Part shown: piece after piece, positions 1 to 9,975 of the stretch | Layout of the letters: each line of letters starts with the position of its first letter | Position numbering within the stretch: the stretch's first letter is position 1 | Assembly: GCA_003118195.1 (NCBI GenBank) | Contig: BEXV01000258.1 | Coordinates: 144,859-163,649, forward strand | DNA: 18,791 nt | Reading direction: 5' to 3' | DNA from: Hemicentrotus pulcherrimus | Lineage: Eukaryota; Echinodermata; Echinoidea; Camarodonta; Strongylocentrotidae | The notes under the pieces: generated by a model | What the model saw: only the letters and a program-made list of their open reading frames with translations | Databases searched by the model: none | Told to the model about the DNA's origin: nothing | Made by a program: the position numbers and the translations under genes

Positions 1-206
1 TGTAGTGTTATGAAAAGCATTAGGATTTCCAATCATACATAACTATCTTGATGATCAGACAGGCGATCGGCTTGTAAAAGTCATGGGACTTCCTGACTGA
101 CCTAAAGGTTTATAATATTATCATTGCAGCATGAGCTGAATCCAGGATTTTGTTTCAGAATCTGAGGCAATGTTTCTGAGTCTTTTTTAGCTGTGATTCT
201 CCTTAC
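1..206 (-). other. CLUH intron 3 (start only)
   Basis: This is the 5' portion of the intron after exon 3, opening with GTAAGG at 206-201. The sequence is unremarkable and AT-rich. The next coding exon is beyond position 1. Open reading on the minus strand here is short and shows no CLUH similarity. Confidence 0.75.
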
Positions 207-341
207 CTTCACTGAGGACTGTGGATAGGAATGAGAGAGACTGGCAGTCCACTCCATTGTACGCATCTGATGGATCCAGAGATTTGAGCAGGTCTCTAAC
301 ATGGCGGACGTGTATCCGAGCTTCACGTACTGTGTATGGCT
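207..341 (-). CDS. CLUH: CLUH coding exon 3 (end of CLU_N region, residues 173-217)
   Basis: This 135-bp exon completes the split Glu codon 173 (G from exon 2 plus AG here) and adds residues 174-217. It contains [20 protein letters not shown], then [13 protein letters not shown] and SLSFLS, a near-diagnostic CLUH block just after the ubiquitin-like domain. The acceptor is TTTTCAG, with its AG at 343-342. The donor is GAAG followed by GTAAGG at 206-201, leaving phase 1. Reading past that donor gives an intronic tail (KENHS and a stop) that should not be taken as protein. In vertebrate CLUH the corresponding position leads into a charged linker, which would lie on the next exon beyond the left edge of this window. 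The remaining roughly 1,000 residues, including the central CLU domain and C-terminal TPR repeats known for the family, are not in view. Confidence 0.93.
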
Positions 342-1180
342 CTGAAAATAGCAAAGAAAAACAAACAAACAAAAGATGAAAGTTTGATGCATGTTGATGA
401 TTTCAATCAAATAATTACAATTGCATTGCATTACATTTTGTCCCAAACCTACAGTTTAGCTGCAAGATCTGTGTATATTTTTTCATTTTTATATTTTCCT
501 GCCAATTGATCTCTATAGGCTAATGTGTAGTGCCATACATACTGTACATGTAGTCTGTGATCAGTGTGAGTAGCACTGAAACAGGTGCAGAAGGCACTGC
601 TTTATGTATCTCTGTTTGTTACACAGCTTTCATCTTGTGCAGAGCACAATCATAGATATGTCTTTGAACAGAGGTAGGTAGCCCTGTGGATATTCAAGAA
701 ATAAAAATTATGGAAATATGATGCATGATAATGATTTTAACCGAATAAAGAGAAATGTATTTCAGTCCATTGCATATCTCAAGTTGAGTAGCATTTCAAT
801 TTAACCATGGTATGAGTTCATACACATATGTTACAATGTATATAATAGTCTGTTTAGGAGCTTTCTTAAACTAAAATAATTAGCCAAAAGCTAGAAATTA
901 ATACCAAAGTTGGCTACATGTATTAAATATGTTATAGAGGCTAAAAAGTTAGTAAAATACTCATATTTCTGACATCAGTATTGAATTGAATACTGGCCCA
1001 GGCTTTTGTTGGGCTATCCTTTTAAGTTAAGGTTATTACTCCTTTGATGAACACTTCAAGTTCAGACATCTAGTAATTACTCAAACCCTCGAGGCACTGA
1101 TGACCTTGGCCTAAAAACTTAACAAGGGCAAGTGATGACTGGCAAAGATTTTATCGTAAAGTTGTACCTACATGTAGATG

Positions 1181-1393
1181 AATTATTTGGTCTCAGGATG
1201 TTTGATCATCAATTCAATGCAGTTCATTCAAAGTAAATATGAACTTAATGTAAGTGGCATGTTGACTGTTTTAAAAATATACATGTACAATGTATGCACT
1301 ATAATTTCAGTGTAAGCATTATTTGCTCTCCGGATGTTTGATAGTGAATTGCATGCACTTTATTCAAGGTAAATATGAACTTTAGTGGCATAA
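1181..1393. repeat. Diverged two-copy direct repeat, period about 136 bp
   Basis: Two related blocks, about 1181-1262 and 1316-1393, share the order ATTATTTG, CGGATGTTTGAT (CAGGATG in the first copy), a CA-rich middle, then GTAAATATGAACTT and AGTGGCAT. The shared GGATGTTTGAT words are 136 bp apart. Clear point differences and small indels show the duplication is old. It lies inside CLUH intron 2 and has no coding potential. Confidence 0.7.
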
Positions 1394-1946
1394 AAAGTTA
1401 AAAACTTGTTTGTGACTTCCTAGGCCAGGATTTTCTACCTTCTTATCTGCCTCTTTTGGCTTAGTCCCACTCCCTTTCTTCTCTGAGGTATCAATAACCA
1501 TATTTACCCAATGTTTACCCAAAGACTGAATCAAGCTGATAGCCCTAATATAGGCTGAATCAGACAAAACATCAAACAAAATGATACTTTTATGTCAAGT
1601 TAGGTTCACAATTCCATCATCAATAAATCAATTAAACTTGGTAACATCTGGGACATAAATGTTTCTTGAACATGCTCTTAATTGCAGTCATATTTCACAG
1701 CCTACTCTTTACCCATCCCTGCTTACATGTATATTATTTCCTTAATCTAATACTAGTAACACTTAACTTTGTTTGCAGACATTGATAAATCATTATTACC
1801 CTGAATCAAATTCAATAACACAAAGTACATATCCAATCAAGCCATTTCAAAGGAAGATTCCAATATACGCTGTACATAGGCAGACAAGACCCATCTATTG
1901 TTCAAACAAAATTGTAATCTGCGTGTGTGCATGGTAGGTTAGGAGT

Positions 1947-2233
1947 CAACAGGCCTGGCTTCATCAGCTCAAATTAGCAAGTTAATTTGAGTCATCACCA
2001 GCCCACCGTGGCAATCAGCGGGATATTTGGTCGAGAAAATATCCTGAGAAATCATGGTCTTGTTTCCAAAATATCCTGCTATTTGGGAATTAGCAAGCAA
2101 ATTTGCGCCCGAGCTAGTTTGTGATGAGCGTATCGGTCTGGTGAAGGTGCAATTTCAAGCTTCGAGATAATATCCCGCATCTGAAAATAGAGGGTTATTT
2201 GGCCAACACCAGCTGATGAAAACAGGCCTATTG
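1947..2233. mobile_element. Foldback (MITE-like) element, copy A
   Basis: The element is bounded by imperfect terminal inverted repeats of about 23 bp: the left end (1947-1969) contains AGGCCTGGCTTCATCAGCT and the right end (2211-2233) contains AGCTGATGAAAACAGGCCT, which pair at about 20 of 23 positions. The interior carries several copies, in both orientations, of a GGATATTTGG / CCAAATATCC module (for example at 2020-2031, 2067-2082 and 2169-2176). No coding capacity and no clear target-site duplication are visible. A block at 2009-2036 matches, in inverted orientation, 10801-10828 of copy B at 25 of 28 positions. The 287-bp length, inverted ends and lack of a gene fit a non-autonomous DNA element. 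The superfamily cannot be named. Confidence 0.75.
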
Positions 2234-3853
2234 TAGGGTAAGTCTAAGCTGCCTCAAGATCTAGCTATAAATATTAGTACAGAACTACTGAACTCAGCAC
2301 TTTATCAATGCAGGCGAGATAAGAATATTTAAACAAACTTACTGTACAATAGGGCGGCTCTGAGAGACAAGTAGCCCTGTAACCTCGAATTAAACGCTCT
2401 AGATTCAAGGTTATTTCAACAGCAATGCTAAGAGGGACACAGCCATTAAATCAAAAATGATTTATTGTAATTAAAGGTTAACCCGTAAAACCTGAATGTG
2501 AAGGTCTTGATAAGCATTGGTAAATATTTAGACTGAGAGATAGCTCAGAATATAAAATTAAACCCAACACTGAAGGTGATGGCATCATCTTTAGCACCTT
2601 GGAGGACGTATTTAGACTGTATAATTAAACAATGGATAAGTTTCAGGAAGATGTTGCACGTAAGAATGGACTCAAAAAGGTAATAAAGCTGTTAAAATAT
2701 TTGGGATTTATTCACTGAAGATTGGGAAATACCAAAATCAAATTTAGGGGTTAGATACATTTTCCCCTCCTCTCCCCTCCCTCCTACAGTGTACTATTAC
2801 CATTTCTTTATACGATTAAAAACTATATATTTGATTACTACACCAGTATGTACAATTCAAAGAGCTACAGTGTACAATGTATAAACAAAAAAGTATACAT
2901 GTAGAAACAGAGACCCAGAGTGGCTTAATATATATTTTCTCAAATACACACCTCCCCACAAACGGTGGTTAATCATTCACATCCCAAACAAATCTCAAGA
3001 ATGGATGGTTTTCTCCAGAAAAATACATCACAATTAGCAAATCAAAATCACAATAATAAATTTGTAACTCCATCAACACCGCACACTCGCACAGCAGACA
3101 CTCAAAGCCCATTTCAGCACTGCTAATCTCATCCCCAGACACACACGTAATGCAAGATCAATTAATATGTTAGACAGGTCATCCTTGATGGGACGACAAT
3201 AACTCTTCAGCCGGTAGATAGGCCATTGAATACGGCAAACCAATAACAAACATTTCATAACAACTGATCTGCGGTTTTGTAACACCATAACAATCATTAA
3301 AGGACCCTGTGAGGAGGAACAATGTTACATAATGAGCTCATTAAAAATAACCTTCTCCAACTCAAGCAAAATTGTCTCATGGCAATGGATTTTGCAAAAC
3401 CTTTAAATTTCTCTCTAAGAACAAATTTTGATTACCGTCATCTAATTCAACTTAATAATTTGATTCAATCTATTTTTCTTTCTTTGGAACCCCCACCCCC
3501 CTTTTTCCTCTCTTTTGTGTTAATCTAAATGCTTTTACTACTGTGGATACAGGGCCCCTTGGCTGAGCAGTGATCTTAAGTGAAAGGCCACCCTTTCAAA
3601 ATAAAATAAAAAATAAATATACAATGGCTTCAAAAGACCAATTGAAAGCAATTTACTGATAATAGAGAAGTTGATCACTTATAATACTTAATAGGAGATA
3701 AGAATGTGATAAAAAAAAAAATAATCAAAGTTTCAGCACACTTTCTTTGACATTGCAAACATAAAGATAAAGATACACTCAAGAGAATACAATTAAATGT
3801 CAGGGCAAATGAAAGGTGAACCCGATCTAAAAGCAAACTGAAAGGTCAATTAC

Positions 3854-4025
3854 CTTCAACGACTTTGATAACGGAGCCATCTTTGAGGCCCTCGATGTTC
3901 TTGAGTTCTGCAAAGTTGTCTAGGACGTTGCCGTCGAGTTGAAGGGAGAAGCACGTCCGATGGCACGTGTCCTCTCGGTCCATTAGGACTTGGTGAATCT
4001 CCTGCACCATCTCCTGAGGACTCAC
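3854..4025 (-). CDS. CLUH: CLUH coding exon 2 (CLU_N domain, residues 116-172)
   Basis: This exon continues the reading frame of the upstream exon exactly: phase 0 in, phase 1 out, 172 bp, 57 residues plus one base. It reads [19 protein letters not shown], then a CHRTCFSL block, [13 protein letters not shown] and DGSVIKVVE. This is the core of the CLU_N domain, a beta-grasp fold at the N-terminus of CLUH/clueless/Clu1 proteins, and it is among the best conserved parts of the family. The acceptor is CTAG at 4029-4026 and the donor is GTAATT at 3853-3848. There is no internal stop, and codon use is more GC-rich than the flanking intron, as expected for a real exon. It is not preceded by an ATG in frame, so simple ORF calling misses it. 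The exon's first six bases, GTGAGT, repeat the six bases that open the preceding intron. Confidence 0.93.
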
Positions 4026-4029
4026 CTAG

Positions 4030-4202
4030 CAACAGAAGCAGACGGATATAGAGAGATTAAAATCAGACAGATAGAGAGAGATTAAGAAGCAGATGGATGG
4101 AGGGATTAAGAATCATACAGATAGAAAGAGAGAGAGATTAAGAACAGATAGAAAGATTAAGGATCAGACAAAAAGAGAGAGATTAAGAAAGAGAGAGATT
4201 AA
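4030..4202. repeat. GA-rich minisatellite next to the exon 2 acceptor
   Basis: A degenerate tandem array with a unit of roughly 25-30 bp, built on AGAGAGATTAAGAA and CAGACAGATAGA words. At least six imperfect units are visible. It begins only a few bases from the acceptor of CLUH exon 2. On the transcribed strand it is CT-rich, so it supplies an extended pyrimidine tract to that acceptor. Confidence 0.8.
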
Positions 4203-4218
4203 AGTTGATATTCATTGA

Positions 4219-5062
4219 TTTTAAAAACTAAATTTATTTTCATTATTGCAAAGTTGAAACTTTGATTCGACAAGGCTATCAAAATTCAATGCTTGGAAAC
4301 ATTTGAAGTAATGATTATTATGAATTACAAAACGCTTAAATACAGCCCCGGCACTGCACCGGAAGAGCTCTCCAATCGCTGCTGAGATGTGTGAGATCAC
4401 AGTATGGACATGACTTGCACAAGCAGACGATGCCCCATGACATCTCACACATTTTCAGTGCCTGTGTTTTCATCTTTTCTTGAGTTCTTTCTCTTACTTT
4501 ACTACAATCAGGCTAAATGTATAATCTATTGCCTCACTCTTAACCCCGCGCATGGTTTTATTTTGATGATAAAGGCATTTGTCGCTTGTAAACAAAATAA
4601 GACGCCATTGTATATTCAAGAGGGAACAAATGCCGTCATTAATATCATTCAAGGGGGGTTTTCAATTTGAAAGTCTGGTTTCTTTGATTGTTAATTAACC
4701 CTATCCTGTGTATTCACAAGCAAAAGATTTTAGTTATCAGAATCGGGTCATATCCCATTTTAAATGGTTTGACATGCCATTACATTTATATACACTAAAC
4801 TCATTATAATTTGACAAATAATAGCTTTGCAATTATGTTCATTCTCTATGGGATGTCGTCTGCTTGGGCAGTGTTGGTCCATATAGTGACGTCATTAAAA
4901 CATCATTATTTTTCTGGCGAATCTCTGGTATATCCCAGCTGCTATGGAGGTGGTCGTATTTGTATTTTTTATAAATCACCCGATATGTAGTTGACCTATA
5001 ACTCGTACGATGGCCATCTGTTAGATTACCAGTTTCTAGTCATACATTAGTTGACATATTTG
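4219..5062. mobile_element. Possible insertion splitting the minisatellite
   Basis: The segment is flanked by near-identical 13-base words, TGATATTCATTGA at 4206-4218 and TGATATTCTTTGA at 5063-5075 (12 of 13), and outside these the same GA-rich repeat occurs on both sides. This is what an insertion with a target-site duplication would leave. No terminal inverted repeats, poly-A tail or coding sequence is seen, so the identity of any insert is unknown. Chance similarity of AT-rich flanks is a real alternative. Confidence 0.3.
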
Positions 5063-5083
5063 TGATATTCTTTGAAGTTCACC

Positions 5084-5138
5084 TTTAAGAATCAGACAGA
5101 CAGAGATATTAAGAACAGACAGACATACAGAGAGAAGG
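5084..5138. repeat. Second block of the GA-rich minisatellite
   Basis: The sequence TTAAGAATCAGACAGACAGA, followed by AGATATTAAGAACAGACAGACA, repeats the unit of the array at 4030-4202 after a gap of about 880 bp. It is either a separate expansion or the far side of an insertion into one array. Confidence 0.65.
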
Positions 5139-6834
5139 GATAGCTGACTTGAATACATTTCCATACACCCTATATTAACTGAGATTTAGTATTTCTGTTG
5201 ACATATTCCATTTGGATGACCTTATGTTAAACCCAACGAGCACAACCTACCATTCTACATTACTCAAATTCAAGAGGAGAATGACCTGCTGAAGATAACC
5301 CGGTATCTACAATTACACATGTATACAAGTTGTTTGAGAGTTCTAAGACAAAACTGTACAAGCGTGTTCAGGTTTCGCACGTGTTTACTTATCACTTTTC
5401 ATCCTACTGGTTTTTGAAAGAGTCCCTGCTAGTTTCTTAATCAAGTAACAAAAAGCTTGTATTGCTTTCAAGGAAAGGTGAGTTCAGGCAAGAGGTGAAC
5501 TCAATAAACAATGTTTTATCATCATGTACCTGAAAGCTTGTAGTAATAAGAGTATTTCCTGCATAAATTCATGATCACATTATGTGTCCCAAGTCTAAAA
5601 AACAAATGAATATTCATTGTGACAATCTCTCAATTCTCAAGATCTCGAAAGTTATGTTATTTCTTTGACCTCAAACCTGTATCAACCGCTGTGAACACAG
5701 AACAACCACCATCGTTTCAGTGTACATTGGTGACAAACAAAATGTGTCAAGTTTACTTATATTAAAGGCTATGTATGCGAGACAGTCCATCCTGTATGTG
5801 CAGGAAGTCATAGAATTTGCACGTCGTCTCAAATTGATTCAATTATTAAATCTGTAGTAATCAGATTCAGACCATCTAGGGACCACGTCTACAGAAATTG
5901 GTTCGCGATGAGACACTTGCTTTTAACCTAGATTACTACAACCTTGCACCACTAAAAAAAAAGGAACACAAACAGGAAATGGCAAATTGTTACTAGAATC
6001 ACCTACTACTTGTCTGTATTGCCGACAAAAAGAGAAAACCTAAGCTATTTCACACATTCCTAATTTGGCACGTGCCTCCCAAGATGGAACAATATGCAAA
6101 GCTGCTTTGATTTGTTATCAGCAACATCCCAGCATTTATTTCTAAGACATTTTTTCTTTCTTTCTTTGCTTATTTGTGCAAGAAATTAATCTTACAGCTG
6201 TGAGGGTCAAAGAGGGCAGCAGCAGGAGGTAGCATATTACATCTCAATTAGGTGCTGCTCGGAGACTAGTCTAGTACCACGTGCGAAGGACATTCACTGC
6301 ACCGCATGGTGACGATGCTCGACAACAGGGGGTGTGAGTCAAGGTGATCTAGCATGTACACATGTACATTGTTTACACATGGTTTAGCAACAAGGCAAAC
6401 TCAAGAAGCCAGACCACGTGTATACATTGTAGACATACATGTTAGTACACACTTAGAATTATGAAATTATCTTGTGCTTTTAAGCAGGAGTCTTAAATGC
6501 AAAAGGGTGATGTAATTGTTATTTCTTTGGTGAAGAGGAGGTGACAAACAGCATGAGGGAGCAGGTGTTGCCATTTAAATTCAATGGCACTTCTATTAAT
6601 GTTCTGTTATTTGCACGATCTTTACAGTTCTGTTACATTTGACTTGAAATCATAATCAAATCACTGATCCTTGCATTAGTTACAATGAACACCTGTATTG
6701 ATACACAGAGTACTTCAAACAAGTATTGTTACAAACCAGAAACAAAATAGCAGAATCCACACTTACAGATGCTGGTCTGGTGCACAAAGGACACCTAAAT
6801 GTAACTCGGGGCCGCCCCCCCCCCCTCAAAAAGA

Positions 6835-7009
6835 AACTCTCTCTCTATATATATCTATATTACAATAACAATAATACAAAATAATTATAATAATAATACC
6901 AATAGTAATAACAAAAACAATAATAATAGATAAATAATTGAATAATTACATAAATTAATCAATAAATAAATCAATACACAAACACATGTAAATAAATAAA
7001 TTTAATTAG
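6835..7009. repeat. AT-rich low-complexity tract
   Basis: It begins with CTCTCTCTCTATATATATCT and continues as AATAATA / AAATAAATAA type sequence to about 7009, with very little C or G. It directly follows a C-rich run (6814-6825). It is simple-sequence DNA in CLUH intron 1. Confidence 0.85.
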
Positions 7010-7539
7010 GGGCTCCATGCAGACAGACCCTAATATTCCAATCCAAAACTTCTGTTCATTATTTTTTTTAAGTGAAGTATGGAGCTCTCCTTAGAGATAC
7101 AATGTACATGTAGCTATACATGTCTCACACCATTCTCTACTGCCCTCATACAAAACCCATAGATTGTAATCAAGGATGTATAGTGTCCCTGTACTTTTTA
7201 ATTTCAAACCTCATTTGTTGTAACTTGATAACAGGAAAGGTTTGAGTCAAGTTGAGACCAAAGTCGGCAAGCCAGGTAATTACCAATATCCTGTTCGCTG
7301 CTCAGACTACAACCCTAATGGACTGGTAACCTCTTCTGTTCGCAGACCATGTGCAGTTCTAGCCACAGACCCACAGGACATTTTCCAGATTTCATTTCAG
7401 AAAATAACTTTGGAATGGTGAATTATTAACATGAGTTCGGTTCCTAACTACAGCCCCTCTCCTAGGGCCCCTGGCACTGCACCGAAATGCAAACCGCAAT
7501 CAAGGCCCTAATGCAACAGTCTTGAAGAAGTGAAGCTCT

Positions 7540-7688
7540 GGGACCTGTTTCACAAAGCCTTTTTTTCAATGACAATTGACAAAAATCAATGACAAATCTG
7601 TTGACAACCAATCAGAAGCAAGGATTTCAGTAGCTTATAACAAAAACTGTCATTTGTCACTGGTGCCAAGTTTTGTGAAACACCCCCC
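7540..7688. mobile_element. Short MITE with GTTTCACAAAG-type termini
   Basis: The left end GGGACCTGTTTCACAAAG (7540-7557) pairs with the right end TTTTGTGAAACACCCCCC (7671-7688), giving an inverted repeat whose core TGTTTCACAAA is perfect over 11 bases. The interior (CAATGACAAAT... versus ATTTGTCA) is itself partly inverted. The total is about 149 bp with no coding capacity. Elements with this GGGACCTGTTTCACAAAG end are, as I recall, common in marine invertebrate genomes. It lies in CLUH intron 1 just 52 bp or so from the exon 1 donor. Confidence 0.75.
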
Positions 7689-7746
7689 TGAGCACACGTC
7701 TAATCTCAGGAGCAAATACCAGAGAAATTCAGAACGGTCAACTCAC

Positions 7747-8091
7747 CTGTAGATCAAAGGCTTCACATGCCGGAGGTACAATCTTCACCATGAATGCTGC
7801 ATCCTGGATCACAATCACATCTTCCACTTTAGCATCTTTCTTCTCCTCCTCCCCCTCCACCGCCGATCCCTCCTCCTCCTCCTTTCCTTCCTCCTCTCCG
7901 GCATCCCTCCTGCCGTTGCCATTGGCAACCGCCTCCTTGAGTTCTAAGGCATCTACATGCATGCAGTCGACCCCACTATCCTCGCTGTTTGGGGTCACGT
8001 CTCCGCTGCTGCCTGCACCATCCTCCGCGCCATTGATGGGTAGGGGATGCGGGTTGTCCACTCCGTTTACTAGAGGGGCAGGGTCTGCCAT
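7747..8091 (-). CDS. CLUH: CLUH coding exon 1 (N-terminus, residues 1-115)
   Basis: This exon encodes the N-terminus of the clustered mitochondria protein, a cytosolic RNA-binding protein that in animals binds mRNAs of nuclear-encoded mitochondrial proteins and keeps mitochondria dispersed. Residues 1-60 are a poorly conserved Pro/Gly/Asn-rich leader. Residues 61-90 are strongly Glu/Lys-rich and look disordered. From about residue 96 (QDAAFMVKI...EAFDLQ) the sequence matches the start of the conserved CLU_N ubiquitin-like domain. The start ATG at 8091-8089 is supported by a strong Kozak context (A at -3, G at +4) and by two in-frame TGA codons at codons -9 and -13 of the upstream UTR. The exon ends with CAG at 7747 before a consensus GTGAGT donor (7746-7741), giving a phase 0 intron. 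The opposite strand is also open here but is only the low-complexity shadow of the Glu-rich stretch. The family call rests on remembered CLUH conservation, not a search. Confidence 0.9.
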
Positions 8092-8133
8092 AATCCAGTC
8101 AACGGTTTCAAAACGTCAAATTGCTTGTCAAAT
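8092..8133 (-). other. CLUH: CLUH 5' UTR segment and its splice acceptor
   Basis: These 42 bases lie directly upstream of the CLUH start codon on the same exon. They contain no ATG and two in-frame TGA codons, which fixes the start. The right edge is set by a strong 3' splice site: a pyrimidine-rich run at about 8136-8157 on the minus strand followed by GCAG, with the AG at 8135-8134. The 5' UTR is therefore interrupted by an intron, and the cap site lies further right. Which donor pairs with this acceptor cannot be told from the sequence. Confidence 0.75.
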
Positions 8134-8288
8134 CTGCAAATACAAAGAGAGAGGAAATTGAAGCATGATATAAGAAACATGTATAGTATGTATGAAGTCC
8201 ACTGTAAAGGCATTAGCAGTGCACAAGCTCTGCTCTGCTAATATTTTTTCCCAAAAAACTTTGAACTTTTGCTAGTCTCCATCTACAT

Positions 8289-8300
8289 TTGACGTCAAAA
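8289..8300. promoter_or_regulatory. CRE palindrome TTTGACGTCAAA
   Basis: A 12-base perfect palindrome with the full CRE/ATF core TGACGTCA (8291-8298). It lies about 155 bp upstream of the UTR-bearing CLUH exon, in the 5' UTR intron. CREB/ATF binding is inference from the motif alone. Confidence 0.35.
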
Positions 8301-9975
8301 TTGTACACAAGTATTCTCTGAGCTACTGTCTACATAATCTCTACACCATCATTGTTCCATTGTTACCAACTTGATTGAATTAATTATTTTATCAGTTTGA
8401 CATCCTCTGTCTACAATTTTATCGTCTAAAGACTTCTTCATTCTGTTCTTGAAGAGCACATTGCTCTATTTCAGTCACCGAGCACAAACTGAACACAGTC
8501 ACCATGCTCTTCCCTCTAATACATTTAACTCAACACAGAACAAGTTCATGAACTGTACACACGCACACAGACTCTTGTATCAGATTTCTGGTTGCTCTTG
8601 AGCGTTAAGCGTAATCACTCGTCAATATCTTGGCCGAATCCCAGGTATGCGGAGCTTCCGAACTCGAGTTAAGCGTTAATGGTTTGCCGGGTGGCGCTGG
8701 AGGAAGCATGCGAGCGATCGTCATCTTCTGCAGCTCATAAAAGTGGATTTCCTCCCCCCTCCTAAAAATAGACCAGGATCATTAGGTGATACAAGGACAA
8801 TGTGAAAGACAGCAATCAAGTTCATTCTTCATCCAGCTTCAGTGACATTTAACAACATGCATGTACATGTACAACTGTTTAGCGGCGGGCTGCATGTACA
8901 AGGTAAATAACATTGATGATGACTTTACCAGTCTGCATTGCTTTTGGAGGGTTATTTATTTTATTTCTAACTTATTTCAATAAAAGGTTCAACCCTTCTC
9001 TTTTATTCCAATTATTGTCACAATTTTGTCTACAAAAGCTTTCCCTATTAAAGAGGTTTATGTTTCATCTTGAATATCCTGCATTGTACAGGAGTGCGAT
9101 AGACGATAGTGCGATAGGTTTACTAACAATAACATGTTCCAATTTTATACATACTTTTTAAAAAAGATTGTTCTAGACGACCTGAAAGCTTGCCTGAGGC
9201 TTGTCCTACAGCAACAAGTGATGTGCGCAAAATGGATTCCAAGTATTGTAGTTCATTCATTAAAAACAGGTATATAGAATAAATCGTTACTAGGTCCCCA
9301 GGAAAGTAACATCCATAAATTAAAATGTTCGTTAACTGGTCTGTTGATTGTTACAAACTCACAGTGGTTGACTACACCGAAACAGTAGCTTTATGTGTCT
9401 TTCTGAGTGAAGGAAGTTTGCGACGACAACTCTCAGAGCCACAAAGACAGGTGATGCGATAAATGCAAGAGTACAAATCAATGACTAACACACCTTCGGT
9501 GCACGCTTGGAGCCCCTGAACACCATGGATTTACTATATTTATGCAGAATCTCCACATCAATCAGTATACCAGATTTCACAGAAGAGTACCTAGACACAA
9601 ATGTAGCATGTGGGATAATATTTGAGTACACAAAATGGAATGAAAGGAACTGTTGCAGAATGGGCCAACAAAATTCATACGAGCCGAAGATCCAAATGAA
9701 ATGTTCTTCAATCTTGCTATGCAGAATTTGCTCATGAAGCATCCTCTTCAAATGGCAATCTGGCACATGAACATGAGCTACGGATAGTTTTGAGGAGTTC
9801 ACACCAGTGCAGTGTCCATCTTCTGCAAGTTTAAAGGTTATGTCCTCTTATTCCTGTGGTACCATTGAAAACGGGTGTTTTATCCAGATGCATATGAGTG
9901 CATGTAGCATACAGTTGTTCATGTACATACCACAACACTCTGTACTGCTACATGTACATTCTACAAGACTGATGT

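Larger units (their letters stand above)
342..3853 (-). other. CLUH intron 2 (3,512 bp, phase 1)
   Basis: This intron separates the two CLU_N exons. It runs from GTAATT at 3853 to TTTTCAG at 342. It contains a diverged tandem duplication (1181-1393), a foldback element (1947-2233), a pyrimidine-rich run near 2760-2788 and an 11-base A run at 3711-3721. Short ORFs such as those at 1382-1579, 3073-3297 and 3322-3528 have no recognisable similarity. I see nothing further in the rest. Confidence 0.85.
4026..7746 (-). other. CLUH intron 1 (3,721 bp, phase 0)
   Basis: This intron lies between the start-codon exon and the first CLU_N exon, from GTGAGT at 7746 to CTAG at 4026. It holds a GA-rich minisatellite next to the acceptor (4030-4202), a second block of the same repeat at 5084-5138, an AT-rich low-complexity tract (6835-7009) and a MITE-like element (7540-7688). 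A perfect CRE palindrome TGACGTCA sits at 4887-4894. No coding exon is recognisable; in particular the stretch 5140-6800 shows only AT-rich unique-looking sequence with scattered TACATGT motifs. Confidence 0.85.

Noticed and set aside
187..206. Extension of the CLUH exon 3 frame to KENHS and stop
   Set aside because: A consensus donor GTAAGG at 206 and the known length of the family show this is intron.
102..446. 114-codon minus-strand ORF overlapping CLUH exon 3 in another frame
   Set aside because: The CLUH frame in the same place carries the conserved domain; this frame gives no recognisable protein and runs across both splice sites.
4388..4451. Inverted TGTGTGAGAT / ATCTCACACA pair as a regulatory hairpin
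   Set aside because: A 10-bp stem with a loop of 44 bp in simple TG-rich sequence is weak evidence on its own.
4221..4670. Two opposite ORFs of 75 and 88 codons
   Set aside because: They lie inside CLUH intron 1 within the possible insertion and show no recognisable motif.
7790..8161. 123-codon plus-strand ORF rich in Ser, Pro and Leu
   Set aside because: It is the antisense of the Glu-rich CLUH exon 1; the Ser-rich composition mirrors GAG/GAA codons and no family similarity is visible.
9093..9117. Direct repeat AGTGCGATAG twice within 25 bp
   Set aside because: Too short and isolated to call a repeat family or a binding array.
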